A stretch of 64,000 nt of DNA from Chryseobacterium camelliae (GCF_027920545.1 NZ_CP115859.1:1612001-1676000), one strand, 5' to 3'; counted from the first letter of the stretch, positions 9,406 to 18,276 are shown. The notes: generated from the sequence alone by a model not told the origin. Program-made: numbers and translations.

Positions 9406-10031
9406 TGGAATACTCAAAAGAGTTCAAGGCAGCAATCAGCAACTTTTCTTCTTTGGAAAAAGACAGGTTAATTTTCAGATTATTAAAAAAAGACAAACTG
9501 CTTTCAAAAAAATTATATTTTGAGCTTATTGATCCGGAAAACACAGATCAGAAAAGAGCCCAGATGGAAGACAATATCCGTGAAAAACTACTGCTTTTAA
9601 GTAAGTATTTACTGAATCATAAATATTACCTGATGCATATCCGAAAAATAAGCAGCGAAATTACGGAACATGTGAAGGTAACCACAGACAAATACGGAGA
9701 AGTTTCACTGAATCTTTTTCTTATCAATGAAATTTTAGAAAACAATGATAAACTGAATACTCAGAGATTTGATAATGTTTATAAACTCTATCTTTACCTC
9801 ATCAACAAAATCATCAAAAGTTTTATCCTAACTAAAAAACTAGATGAAGATTACTGGATGGAAATTGATGAACATTTAAGAGCGATACAGCAAAAAATAG
9901 AAAACAATCATTATTTGAAAAAACTCTGCATCAATAACGGTTTAAAGCTTAACTGGTTTACCACAGAAAACATTCCTTCGAACATTGATCAGATCGCAAA
10001 AGATCTTAAAAACCAAGGATTTCTACGATGA
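9405..10031 (+). CDS. Unknown protein coupled to GT2 gene
   Basis: This 208-residue protein is not recognised. It is Lys/Glu/Leu-rich, predicted largely helical, and has no signal peptide, membrane segment or Cys-rich motif. The TGATG junction with the preceding GT2 gene argues that it is made together with that enzyme, perhaps as a partner or as a step in the same glycan. Its 3' end overlaps the waaA end by 9 bases tail to tail. Confidence 0.75.
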   Translation: MEYSKEFKAAISNFSSLEKDRLIFRLLKKDKLLSKKLYFELIDPENTDQKRAQMEDNIREKLLLLSKYLLNHKYYLMHIRKISSEITEHVKVTTDKYGEVSLNLFLINEILENNDKLNTQRFDNVYKLYLYLINKIIKSFILTKKLDEDYWMEIDEHLRAIQQKIENNHYLKKLCINNGLKLNWFTTENIPSNIDQIAKDLKNQGFLR

Positions 10032-11261
10032 TATTATTTTCCTCAAAATCAATTCCGTAGAGTTTGGCTTTTCTGTAACAAAATTGGCAGCATTAACAGA
10101 CATTTCTTTTAAGATCTCTTCATTAGCGATCAACGAAAGAACAAATTGCGTCGCTACATTTTCAGTTTCAAATGATTTGCCTCCGTTTGCTTGGATAAGA
10201 TCATCTGCTTCCGGATTCTTTTTGTAATGATTTCCGAAAATTACAGGAATACCGAACGTTGCTGCCTCTAGAATATTATGAAGGCCTGCATCATGAAAAC
10301 CTCCGCCCACAATGGCAATATCCGCATAAGAATACAGTTTGGAAAGCAACCCGATACTGTCGACAATAAGAATTTGAGCGTCTGAATTTTTAAGCATCTG
10401 AACGTCTTTAATTTCACTGTAAAGAATTGATTCAGGAAAAACCTGCTTCAAATGATGAACTCTTTTCAAATCATGCGGAGCAATAATCAGTTTAATTTCA
10501 TTGTTTTTGGCAATTAGCATTTCAGCTATTTTCTCTTCTGCATGCCACGAGCTCCCAAAAATCACGGCTTTTTCTCCTGCTATGAAATCTGTTATAAAAT
10601 CTACATGATTATTTCTTTCTCGAAGCTGTTTTACTCTGTCAAACCTCGTATCACCCGTTACAGAAGAATTAATAAGACCTATACTTTTTGCCAAAACATA
10701 CGAATGCTGATTCTGATGAAAAAACCACTCTACCGTATCATTAAGCTGTTTTACAAACCATTTTCCATAGGTTGTAAAAAAAGCTTGTCTTTCGTAAAAC
10801 AATGCCGAAATCACGTATATTTTTGCGCCCTTCTTTTTTAATTCACTTAACAGGTTATACCAAAAATCATATTTCACCGTAAAAAATAGTTTAACTGAAA
10901 AAGCCGACACAAAATCTTTTACGTCTTTCTTTCGATCAAACGGCAAATAACAAATCACATCGGCAATATGCTTTTTCTTAATCACATTTTCATATCCGGA
11001 AGGAGAGAAAAATGTCACTAATATTTTACAGGCAGGAAATTCTTTTTTTAGTTGTTCTAAAACAGGTAACCCCTGCTCATATTCTCCTAAACTCGCAGCA
11101 TGCATCCAGATGACCTCATCAGACTCATTGAAAGCAGATTTCACCCTTTGTAAAGATTCTTTCCTTCCTTCAACGCCTTTTTTAGTTTTATCATTAAACC
11201 ATGAAAAAACCTTCATCCCGAAGATAAGCAGATTTATAAATATGTTATAGAAAAAAGACAT
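10023..11261 (-). CDS. waaA: 3-deoxy-D-manno-octulosonic acid transferase
   Basis: This 412-residue GT30 enzyme adds Kdo from CMP-Kdo to lipid A precursor at the inner-membrane face, the step that links lipid A to the LPS core. An N-terminal hydrophobic anchor (residues 5-20) precedes WMHAASLGEYEQG, in which Glu60 corresponds to the catalytic base of the family. The C-terminal half carries the nucleotide-sugar loop (VGGGFHDAGLHNILEAATFGIPVIFG) seen in KdtA/WaaA proteins. It is the last gene of a minus-strand operon, 12 bases after the cupin gene. Confidence 0.95.
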   Translation of the reverse strand: MSFFYNIFINLLIFGMKVFSWFNDKTKKGVEGRKESLQRVKSAFNESDEVIWMHAASLGEYEQGLPVLEQLKKEFPACKILVTFFSPSGYENVIKKKHIADVICYLPFDRKKDVKDFVSAFSVKLFFTVKYDFWYNLLSELKKKGAKIYVISALFYERQAFFTTYGKWFVKQLNDTVEWFFHQNQHSYVLAKSIGLINSSVTGDTRFDRVKQLRERNNHVDFITDFIAGEKAVIFGSSWHAEEKIAEMLIAKNNEIKLIIAPHDLKRVHHLKQVFPESILYSEIKDVQMLKNSDAQILIVDSIGLLSKLYSYADIAIVGGGFHDAGLHNILEAATFGIPVIFGNHYKKNPEADDLIQANGGKSFETENVATQFVLSLIANEEILKEMSVNAANFVTEKPNSTELILRKIISS

Positions 11262-11273
11262 CTGATTGTATTT

Positions 11274-11612
11274 TTAAACTTCTGTTCTATCGTTATTTGT
11301 AGAAGGAGCCGAAACGACTAAAAACTCCAGTTCTTCTTCTGATTCATTAGAAATATAATGCTTTGATTTTGGTAAAACCGTTATGCTTTCTCCGGCTTTT
11401 ATAGAAATTTTCTCTTCATCAATATAGAAAACAGCCTCACCTTTCAAAATATAAAAAAACTGCTCTGCCTGTTTATGAAAATGTAGTTTTTCAGCCGTTC
11501 CGGAAGGCATTATTTCCTGTTTTACGGAAAGGTGTTGGGTATCTTTCAGAATCCAACTGTCACAGCCTTTTCCCCAAATATAATGTTCAGAATTGTTTTT
11601 GGATTTTATCAT
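11274..11612 (-). CDS. Cupin domain protein
   Basis: This 112-residue single-domain cupin has a first motif with HFHKQAEQFFYILKGE (metal-ligand His and Glu residues) and a second motif ending SKHYISNES. It contains no other domain. The start overlaps the end of the DUF1648 gene by 4 bases (ATGA type), and waaA follows after 12 bases. The substrate is unknown; cupins of this size are often sugar- or small-molecule-binding. Confidence 0.85.
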   Translation of the reverse strand: MIKSKNNSEHYIWGKGCDSWILKDTQHLSVKQEIMPSGTAEKLHFHKQAEQFFYILKGEAVFYIDEEKISIKAGESITVLPKSKHYISNESEEELEFLVVSAPSTNNDRTEV

Positions 11613-12076
11613 TTGAAAATACCTGTAAAAATAAATGAGACCATTAAACTGCCAATCACCGCTAAAAAAGCCGTAACCAGCGGAACTCTCGGTTTCACGT
11701 TATCATCAAATGCATATCTGAACATATAATCCTGAGTATTTAAAAAGATTAACGTAATCAGAATATAAAGCCACCTTATAAAAATTTCCATGATCAGAAA
11801 CTGAGCATCTTTATTTTCCTCTGTAATTTCTACAGGATAATTGGCCGATTCCGGATTTCTCAGCACAAAAGCAAACAAAACATAAAATGCAGTCGCAAAA
11901 ACCGGCATCAAGAAAGAGTATTTTTTATTTCCGAAGCCGTCTGCTTTTCCGTCAAAGTCAAAGTGAACAGGAATGGTTTGCGGCAATGTTTTGTAATGTT
12001 TTATCGTAAACCGCCACAAAAAAGCAAGTAATCCAAAATTGAAAACATCAAAAATTATGAAGAGTATATTTTCCAT
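11609..12076 (-). CDS. DUF1648 domain membrane protein
   Basis: This 155-residue protein has about four membrane segments (near residues 5-22, 55-72, 97-113 and 130-152). The DUF1648 signature PQTIPVHFDFDGKADGFGNK lies between the first and second. The same domain occurs in SdpI-type immunity/signalling proteins, though no full SdpI domain follows here. The role is unknown. It is the third gene of the operon from the O-methyltransferase to waaA. Confidence 0.85.
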   Translation of the reverse strand: MENILFIIFDVFNFGLLAFLWRFTIKHYKTLPQTIPVHFDFDGKADGFGNKKYSFLMPVFATAFYVLFAFVLRNPESANYPVEITEENKDAQFLIMEIFIRWLYILITLIFLNTQDYMFRYAFDDNVKPRVPLVTAFLAVIGSLMVSFIFTGIFK

Positions 12077-12093
12077 TTCAGATTATTTTAACA

Positions 12094-12810
12094 TTATAAG
12101 ATGCTTTTGATAACTCTTAATTTGTGGGTATGTTTATTCAGTTCTTTATTGAAAATACCCGTAGAATCCAGCGTATCAATCCTCACCTTTCCTGAAGCAT
12201 GAATAATTCTTTGACCATCCAGCATGATTCCCACATGAATAATCTTTCCTTCCGGGTTTTCAAAAAAAGCAAGATCTCCCGGCTGACTTTCTTCTACAAA
12301 GCTCAACGCTTCCCCTACTTCTGCCTGTTGATAGGTATCTCTTGGAATCTTGATATTATGAACTTTATAAACAAGCTGCGTAAATCCTGAACAGTCTACT
12401 GCAAAAAAACTTTTACCTCCCCATAAATAAGGAACATTAAGGAATTCTTTCGCTGTGAGAGCAATGCTTTCACGCACATCATGACTTCTGCGTGATGCTA
12501 CAACAGGAAATTCCACTTCCGATCCCATGGATAAAAGGGTTTTGCCATCGTTCATCAAAACAGAAGAAAAATCCTCTGTAACCACAGTCACCTTTCTTTT
12601 GGCAAAATCTTCGTCAGAAATCGGCCTGATCTGCTTGGTATCCATCCAGCCTTCATAATTATCGTAATGCATTTTTATTTTGGTCCAGTTTTTATTCACT
12701 TCCAAAATATCCGCACTTTCTCCGAAAAGTATTTCTGTAACGATTTCCGCTTTATCTGAACCTTCCGCACGAACCGGTGCTACCGTAACAATACAAATTC
12801 CTTTATTCAT
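12094..12810 (-). CDS. C40 (NlpC/P60) peptidase with SH3-type N-terminus
   Basis: This 238-residue protein has two SH3b-like segments in residues 1-105 (VTVAPVRAEGSDKAEIVTE, then YEGWMD). An NlpC/P60 catalytic domain follows, with Cys140 in DCSGF, His192 in IHVGIM and His204 in IIHASG. The family cleaves gamma-D-glutamyl-meso-diaminopimelate bonds in peptidoglycan peptides. No signal peptide is visible, which fits cytoplasmic recycling of muropeptides like YkfC; that location is inference. It lies in the same minus operon as the neighbouring O-methyltransferase and DUF1648 genes. Confidence 0.9.
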   Translation of the reverse strand: MNKGICIVTVAPVRAEGSDKAEIVTEILFGESADILEVNKNWTKIKMHYDNYEGWMDTKQIRPISDEDFAKRKVTVVTEDFSSVLMNDGKTLLSMGSEVEFPVVASRRSHDVRESIALTAKEFLNVPYLWGGKSFFAVDCSGFTQLVYKVHNIKIPRDTYQQAEVGEALSFVEESQPGDLAFFENPEGKIIHVGIMLDGQRIIHASGKVRIDTLDSTGIFNKELNKHTHKLRVIKSIL

Positions 12811-12815
12811 TTTAT

Positions 12816-12885
12816 AAATTTAGAGATTGAGAAATTTAGGAATTAAGAAAATTACATGTTTTCTAATTTTTAAATCTCTGAATTT
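12816..12885. repeat. Nested AT-rich intergenic palindrome
   Basis: An outer 13-base inverted repeat (12816-12828 with 12873-12885, one G:T wobble) encloses an inner imperfect repeat (12841-12851 with 12859-12868). It fills the 89-base gap between the O-methyltransferase and peptidase genes. It could be a transcript-stabilising hairpin or a short dispersed repeat. Confidence 0.55.
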
Positions 12886-12899
12886 TTTAAGTCTTCCAA

Positions 12900-13547
12900 T
12901 TACTTCCTGCGAAGCAAATTAACTCCGTCACGCAAAGGTAAAATAAGATTCTCAAAATCTTCATCATTTGCGACTAAATCATTAAGTTCTTTAATAACCT
13001 GAGTAGATTTTTGCTTAGGATTTTCTTCCAGCACTTTTCCGTACCACAATACATTATCAAACATCACAACAGATCCTGACTTTGTCTTTGGTTTTATCAA
13101 ACGGAAATATTCTGCATAGTTTTCTTTATCGGCATCTATGAAAACAAGATCGAAAACCTCATCCGTTTCTCTTAAAAATTCTTTGGCATCCTGAAGTTTA
13201 AAATTAATTTGGCTTGAACATTCACTTTCTGTAAAGTATTTTCGAGGCAGGTAAGCCAGATCTTCATTCACATCCAACGTGGTAATTTTCCCGTCTTTTG
13301 CCAAACCTTCCGTAAGGCAAAGCGTAGCGTATCCGGTAAAGGTTCCGATTTCAAGAATATTTTTCGGCTGCATCATTTGAGAAATAATCGTCAGCAATCT
13401 TCCCTGCTGATATCCCGAAATCATGTGAGGCTGCGTTGTTTTCTGGAAGGTTTCCCTTCTTAGCTTTTTCAGAATTTCGGGCTCAGATGAAGCATGCATT
13501 TCTAAATACCTGTCCATTTCCGGATTTGTCTCTTCAAAAAAACTCAT
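12900..13547 (-). CDS. Class I SAM-dependent O-methyltransferase
   Basis: This 215-residue protein is of the catechol/caffeoyl-CoA O-methyltransferase type. SAM-binding motif I is ILEIGTFTGYAT (residues 64-75), followed by LDVNED and the metal-site FIDADK (136-141) with the later FDNVLWYG. Such enzymes methylate small hydroxylated compounds with a divalent metal; the substrate is unknown. It is the first gene of the minus operon, with a -7 box 19 bases before the start. Confidence 0.92.
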   Translation of the reverse strand: MSFFEETNPEMDRYLEMHASSEPEILKKLRRETFQKTTQPHMISGYQQGRLLTIISQMMQPKNILEIGTFTGYATLCLTEGLAKDGKITTLDVNEDLAYLPRKYFTESECSSQINFKLQDAKEFLRETDEVFDLVFIDADKENYAEYFRLIKPKTKSGSVVMFDNVLWYGKVLEENPKQKSTQVIKELNDLVANDEDFENLILPLRDGVNLLRRK

Positions 13548-13565
13548 TCTATTTTTTTATTGATT

Positions 13566-13599
13566 CAAATTTAACTAAAAATAATTTAGTCTTTATCAA
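13566..13599 (-). promoter_or_regulatory. Promoter of O-methyltransferase operon
   Basis: The minus strand has TTG (complement of 13597-13599), 23 bases, then TAAATTTG (complement of 13566-13573), ending 18 bases before the start codon. This fits the Flavobacterium promoter pattern. Confidence 0.55.
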
Positions 13600-13666
13600 G
13601 GATACAGTAAAAAACACAGGGTAAAAAACCGTAAAAACACGGATGTTATTTTGTAAGGTGAAACAA

Positions 13667-13674
13667 TACCTTTG
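13667..13674 (+). promoter_or_regulatory. Putative -7 box of small ORF 13702
   Basis: TACCTTTG followed by CAGAG, 27 bases before the ATG of the 49-codon ORF. A TTG at 13651-13653 is only 13 bases upstream, closer than usual. Confidence 0.5.
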
Positions 13675-13701
13675 CAGAGAAGGTAAAAACACACATTTAA
13701 A

Positions 13702-13851
13702 ATGAATACCGGAGAAAATCAAATTAGCAAGACTAAAGAATCAAAAGCAAACATCATTAAAATGCATGCTTCAAAAAAGACTAAACCGGAAATATCCAAT
13801 TCATTTTTACAACGAATTATTTCTTTATTAAAACAAGAAGATGTAGTTTAA
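13702..13851 (+). CDS. 49-residue small protein of unknown function
   Basis: The ORF of 49 codons starts with MNTGENQISKTKES and ends with LLKQEDVV. The first 30 residues are Lys/Ser-rich and polar; the last 17 (SNSFLQRIISLLKQEDV) could form an amphipathic helix. No known family is recognised. Support for a real gene is a -7 box 27 bases upstream, a hairpin terminator 5 bases past the stop, and no competing gene on either strand. It could instead be a short transcript with chance coding capacity. Confidence 0.55.
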   Translation: MNTGENQISKTKESKANIIKMHASKKTKPEISNSFLQRIISLLKQEDVV

Positions 13852-13855
13852 AACA

Positions 13856-13884
13856 AAAAACTCCCGAAAATTCGGGAGTTTTCT
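13856..13884. terminator. Bidirectional terminator
   Basis: The stem CTCCCGAA / TTCGGGAG with a two-base loop region is flanked by A6 on the left and T4 on the right. It serves the small ORF from the left and the OmpA-type gene from the right. Confidence 0.85.
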
Positions 13885-13900
13885 ATTATGTTATTATTGT

Positions 13901-14734
13901 TTATTTCTTTGGAGCAATATCCATAAGCTTCATAAACTCATCAAGCTTAGGCATAATGATAATTTCCGTTCTTCTGTTTTCAGCTCTTCCTGAAACGCTC
14001 ATATTCGTTGCTTTAGGATTGTATTCGGAACGTCCACCTGCTGTAATTCTTGCAGGATCAACACCAAATTGGGTTTGTAAGATTTTTGCAACGGCAGTTC
14101 CTCTTAATGCGGAAAGATCCCAGTTGTCTCTTGGTAAATTTGCAGAGCTTAATGCCGCATTATCCGTGTTACCTTCTATCAATACTGAATATTTATCATA
14201 ATCATTGATTACTTTAGCCACTTTACCCAATACTTCCTGAGCTGCCGGAAGGATATTGTAATCACCTGTTTTATATAACATTTTATCTGAAAGGGAAATC
14301 ATTACCACACCTTTCAATACTTTTACCTGTACATCATCATCCGCTACATTATCCAATGATCTTTTTAATTTGTTTGATAACGCCAGATTCAAGCTGTCAT
14401 TTTTAGCATTACTAGAAATTAATTGTTTGATATAAGAGTTAGAAGCATTGATCTCTCCTACCAATTTATCAATATTTGCAGAGCTTTTCCCTGAATTAGA
14501 CAAACAAGCATCCAAAGATGATTTCAACGCATCATGCTGGCTTTTTAATAAGTTATTTTCCCCTGATAAAGCTGAGTTTTGAGATTTCAAATCCTGAATC
14601 TCGCGTTGTCTTTCTCCAATATTTTCAATACATTGTTTGTAATTGGAACTCAAAGCTTCATACTGCTTTTTACTAACGCAAGATGTCAATCCTAACACCA
14701 TTGCAGAAACTGCTAAAATTTTAAAAATCTTCAT
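13901..14734 (-). CDS. OmpA family lipoprotein
   Basis: This 277-residue protein has a lipoprotein signal peptide with lipobox GLTSC (Cys19). A long helical, heptad-rich region (about residues 25-125) follows, then an OmpA C-terminal domain (about 130-265). That domain shows the peptidoglycan-binding pattern, including EGNTDN and SGRAENRRTEI with the conserved Asp and Arg. It is predicted to tether the outer membrane to the cell wall. The coiled coil plus OmpA layout is common in Bacteroidota. The promoter is divergent from tilS. Confidence 0.92.
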   Translation of the reverse strand: MKIFKILAVSAMVLGLTSCVSKKQYEALSSNYKQCIENIGERQREIQDLKSQNSALSGENNLLKSQHDALKSSLDACLSNSGKSSANIDKLVGEINASNSYIKQLISSNAKNDSLNLALSNKLKRSLDNVADDDVQVKVLKGVVMISLSDKMLYKTGDYNILPAAQEVLGKVAKVINDYDKYSVLIEGNTDNAALSSANLPRDNWDLSALRGTAVAKILQTQFGVDPARITAGGRSEYNPKATNMSVSGRAENRRTEIIIMPKLDEFMKLMDIAPKK

Positions 14735-14758
14735 AAATAATCATTTTTTTAGACGAAC

Positions 14759-14766
14759 CAAAGGTA
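14759..14766 (-). promoter_or_regulatory. Putative -7 box of OmpA-type gene
   Basis: The minus strand reads TACCTTTG, ending 24 bases before the start codon. It is back to back with the tilS promoter. Confidence 0.5.
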
Positions 14767-14772
14767 GGGAAA

Positions 14773-14800
14773 TTGAATTGAATTATAAGGATTATCTTTG
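14773..14800 (+). promoter_or_regulatory. Promoter of tilS
   Basis: TTG at 14773-14775, a 17-base spacer, then TATCTTTG at 14793-14800, a close match to the Bacteroidota consensus. It ends 27 bases before the tilS TTG start. Confidence 0.7.
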
Positions 14801-14827
14801 CCTAAAAGAAATTCTCAACACAGCTAA

Positions 14828-16156
14828 TTGGAAAAGTCAGACTTAAATAAGGAATTAAAAAATCTCGTTCATTCTCCCGAAAACCACTCCTATCTCTTAG
14901 CCGTGAGCGGAGGGGTTGATTCTATGGTTTTGGCACATTTGTTTAATGAGTTGCGCGATTCGGGCTGTGAATTTCAGATTGCGCATATCAATTATCAACT
15001 TCGTGGAGAAGATTCTGATCTGGATCAGAAAGTTGTTCAGGATTTTTGTAGAAAGAATGATATTAAATTTCATCTCTACATGGTTTCTGAGAAAGATCAA
15101 AAGCCGGAAAATTCAATTCAGCTTTGGGCGAGAGAACTGAGATACCGTTTCTTTAAACGTATTCAGCAAAAAGAAAATCTGGAATTTCTAGTTACCGCTC
15201 ATCATTTGAATGATCAGCTGGAAACTTTCATTATTAATCTTTCCAAAGCAGCAGGAATTAACGGATTGAGCGGAATTCCTTCTAATGATAATAAGATTCT
15301 CCGTCCTTTTTTACATTTCACCAAGGAAGAAATATATCAGTTGGCTAAAGAAAATAATATTGAATACCGTGAAGACCTTTCCAATAAAAAAAATGATTAT
15401 CTAAGAAACAAAATCCGTCTTGAAATTGCTCCAAAATTATTAGAAACGAACGATCATTTTCTGGAGAATTTCAAAAAAAGTATTTCTTACCTGAAGCAGA
15501 CAAAAGATTTTGTACAGGAACAGATTAAAGAAATTGAAAACAGGCTGACTCTATTTAACAACAGCCAAAAAATTTTATCAAAGGACAAACTGAATAAGGA
15601 AAGTAATTTTGTCAAGTTTGAAATTCTAAAACAATACGGCTTTACCAAGGAAGAAGAAATTGCCAAGATTTTTAATGCTGAAACAAACAGTTCTTTTTTT
15701 TCTAAGGGATATCAATTAATTGTTCACCGTGATGAACTGATTTTAAAACAAAAGACGGAAGATGAAGAATTAAGAGAAGAAAACAACATTCTGCTGATAG
15801 AAAAATTTGATTTTTCCGAAAACCAGATGAGCATTCCTCTCCAAAATATAATTGAGGATATAGAGGAAATCAATAAGGATTTTGAATGGGATTTTGATGC
15901 TGAAAAACTTCATTTTCCGTTGCGATTGAGAAGACAGCAAGATGGTGATGAATTTTTCCCGACCGGTTTTTTGGGCAAAAAGAAAGTCTCTAAGTTTTTT
16001 AGGGACGAAAAATTATCTATTTTAGCGAGGCAAAAAATCTGGGTACTTACCGACAGCGAAAATTCCGTTCTCGGAGTCATCCCGTTCAGACAAGACCGAC
16101 GAAACGCAAAGAATGAGAATACTAATAAAATTCTCAAAATTTTTAATGAAAAGTAA
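14828..16156 (+). CDS. tilS: tRNA(Ile)-lysidine synthase
   Basis: This 442-residue enzyme converts the wobble cytidine of the CAU-anticodon tRNA-Ile to lysidine, so that it reads AUA. The PP-loop ATPase motif SGGVDS is at residues 27-32; later come AHHLNDQLETF and LRNKIR, and a TilS C-terminal substrate-binding domain (LRRQQDGDEFFPTG). The start is TTG at 14828: the first in-frame ATG is Met33, inside the PP-loop region, so a TTG start is required. The 3' end abuts the dsbD start by 1 base. Confidence 0.93.
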   Translation: MEKSDLNKELKNLVHSPENHSYLLAVSGGVDSMVLAHLFNELRDSGCEFQIAHINYQLRGEDSDLDQKVVQDFCRKNDIKFHLYMVSEKDQKPENSIQLWARELRYRFFKRIQQKENLEFLVTAHHLNDQLETFIINLSKAAGINGLSGIPSNDNKILRPFLHFTKEEIYQLAKENNIEYREDLSNKKNDYLRNKIRLEIAPKLLETNDHFLENFKKSISYLKQTKDFVQEQIKEIENRLTLFNNSQKILSKDKLNKESNFVKFEILKQYGFTKEEEIAKIFNAETNSSFFSKGYQLIVHRDELILKQKTEDEELREENNILLIEKFDFSENQMSIPLQNIIEDIEEINKDFEWDFDAEKLHFPLRLRRQQDGDEFFPTGFLGKKKVSKFFRDEKLSILARQKIWVLTDSENSVLGVIPFRQDRRNAKNENTNKILKIFNEK

Positions 16157-16157
16157 T

Positions 16158-18227
16158 ATGAAATTTAGAAATTGGTTTTTATTAATTCTGTTGTTTGTAG
16201 CAACAGGGATTAATGCACAAATCAAAAATCCTGTAAAGTTTAAATTTACAATCAACGATTTAGGAAACAATCAGTACGAAGCCGTTTTGAACGCTACAAT
16301 GGAGAGCGGATGGCATATTTATTCCAAAGATATTCCTGAAGACACGGGAATTCCTACGGAATATAAAGTTTCCGGAAAAAATATCGAACTGATCGGAAAA
16401 TTTACGGAAGTTGGAAAAAAACACGAAGAATTCTCTGAAGCTTTTGGAGGAACCATTGTTTTTTATTCTAATTCTGCAGGTTTCAAACAAAAATTCAAAT
16501 TAAAAGACGGCACAAAACCAGGAGATGTAGTTGCAGAAATTACCTATCAAACCTGCGACGACCGAGTTTGCCTGGCTCCAAATACCCTGGAATTCAATAA
16601 ACAGGTTACCCCGACAGGCGCAACCGAAGAGGCTGCGACGGATGAAAAGACAGATGCTGTAAAAGATTCTGTAAAAGCGGTTGAAACTGTTGTAGAAAAC
16701 CCTGCTAAAGGAGAAGTTACCGTAACAGAAACTTCAAAACTTGATCCTAAACAATTAAAAATAGAGTCGATTGATTTCCAAAAGCCTTTAACGGATTGCG
16801 GAACAGGCTCTACGAAAGTGGAAGAAAATTATTGGACTTACTTATTCTTAGGTTTTATCGGAGGATTAATCGCTTTGTTGACACCATGCGTTTTCCCAAT
16901 GATTCCGTTAACGGTTTCGTTCTTTACAAAAGGTAACAAGAACAAAGCAAAAGGAAAAAGAGATGCGTTAATTTACGGCTTTTTCATCCTGTTGATCTTT
17001 GTATTATTAAGTATTCCTTTCCATATCATTGACGGAATTGCAGGAAATATTTTCAATGAAATTTCCACCAGCGTTTGGCTGAATATCGCATTCTTCATTA
17101 TATTCATTTTCTTTGCAGGAAGTTTCTTCGGGTACTACGATATTACTTTACCCAGCTCAATTGCCAATAAATCTTCAAAAGCGGAAGAAGCAGGAGGAAT
17201 TATCGGAATTTTCTTCATGGCTTTAACGTTGGTCATCGTTTCTTTCTCTTGTACAGGACCTATTTTGGGAAGTTTATTAGGAAGTGCAGTAACCGGTTCG
17301 GCAAATGTTCCGATGCTGCTTACATTTGCTTTGGCAGGATTCGGATTAGCTTGGGCAATTATTTTCGGATTATTGGCATTATTCCCGCAAGCTTTACAAA
17401 GTCTTCCAAAATCAGGAGGCTGGATGAATACGGTAAAAGTCGTTTTAGGTTTTGTGGAGCTAGCTTTAGCCTTGAAATTCCTGTCCAAAGCAGATTTAGT
17501 TTCTAAAACATTCTTATTAAAAAGAGAACTTTTCATTGCAATATGGATTGTTATCGCATTAGGATTGGCATTATATTTATTTGGCTTAATAAGATTTCCG
17601 CATGATGATAAAAAGCCGAAAATTTCTATTACAAGAAAGATTTTGGGAGTTCTGGGATTCGGTTTTGTGATTTATTTGGTTCAGGGATTAATTCCTTCTG
17701 AACGTCCGAAACTTCAATTATTAAGTGGAATTTTGCCTCCATTGAATGTAAGCTATTTCCACGATGAAAAAGACGGAATTCTGGGAATGCACCCGGAACA
17801 CGATTTCTTTAAAGCTGTAGAATTAGCCAAGAAAGAAGACAAACCTATCTTAATTGACTTTACAGGTTACGGTTGTGAAAACTGTAGAAAGATGGAAGAA
17901 TTTGTCTGGAGCGAGGCAGATATTCTACCAATTCTTCAGAACGATGTTGTTTTAGCTTCTCTGTATGTTGACGACAAGGAAGAACTTCCTGAAGATCAAA
18001 AAACTAAAATTGATTTAGGCGACGGGCAGGTGAAAAAAGTAAAAACAATCGGTGACCGATGGAGTTTATTCCAGCAGGTTAATTTTAATAACAATTCTCA
18101 ACCGCACTATGTTTTGATAACTCCTGACGGAAAGGTAATCAACACTCCGGTTTCAGGATACATGCCAAAAGAGGATTTCAAAAAATTCCTTGAATGCGGA
18201 GTAAATTACTACAAAAAGAATAAATAA
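16158..18227 (+). CDS. dsbD: Thiol:disulfide interchange protein DsbD
   Basis: This 689-residue protein moves electrons from cytoplasmic thioredoxin to periplasmic thiols. A signal peptide (MKFRNWF...GINAQ) is followed by an N-terminal DsbD-alpha-like domain with the Cys pair in QTCDDRVC. The membrane domain of about eight helices has the Cys motifs TPCVFPM and SFSCTGP. A C-terminal thioredoxin-like domain carries CENC at residues 573-576. The frame extends upstream to 16113, but I chose the ATG at 16158 because the signal peptide begins there and it follows the tilS stop after one base. Confidence 0.95.
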   Translation: MKFRNWFLLILLFVATGINAQIKNPVKFKFTINDLGNNQYEAVLNATMESGWHIYSKDIPEDTGIPTEYKVSGKNIELIGKFTEVGKKHEEFSEAFGGTIVFYSNSAGFKQKFKLKDGTKPGDVVAEITYQTCDDRVCLAPNTLEFNKQVTPTGATEEAATDEKTDAVKDSVKAVETVVENPAKGEVTVTETSKLDPKQLKIESIDFQKPLTDCGTGSTKVEENYWTYLFLGFIGGLIALLTPCVFPMIPLTVSFFTKGNKNKAKGKRDALIYGFFILLIFVLLSIPFHIIDGIAGNIFNEISTSVWLNIAFFIIFIFFAGSFFGYYDITLPSSIANKSSKAEEAGGIIGIFFMALTLVIVSFSCTGPILGSLLGSAVTGSANVPMLLTFALAGFGLAWAIIFGLLALFPQALQSLPKSGGWMNTVKVVLGFVELALALKFLSKADLVSKTFLLKRELFIAIWIVIALGLALYLFGLIRFPHDDKKPKISITRKILGVLGFGFVIYLVQGLIPSERPKLQLLSGILPPLNVSYFHDEKDGILGMHPEHDFFKAVELAKKEDKPILIDFTGYGCENCRKMEEFVWSEADILPILQNDVVLASLYVDDKEELPEDQKTKIDLGDGQVKKVKTIGDRWSLFQQVNFNNNSQPHYVLITPDGKVINTPVSGYMPKEDFKKFLECGVNYYKKNK

Positions 18228-18242
18228 AAAAATTCAAAATAT

Positions 18243-18276
18243 AAAAAAACTCATGTCGAAAGGCATGAGTTTTTTT
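18243..18276 (+). terminator. Terminator after dsbD
   Basis: The stem ACTCATG / CATGAGT with an 8-base loop is preceded by A7 and followed by T7. It isolates tilS-dsbD from the repeat-protein array. Confidence 0.9.

Noticed and set aside
16113..16157. Longer N-terminus for dsbD overlapping tilS
   Set aside because: The signal peptide begins at the later ATG (16158), right after the tilS stop; the extension adds a second, unneeded hydrophobic stretch.
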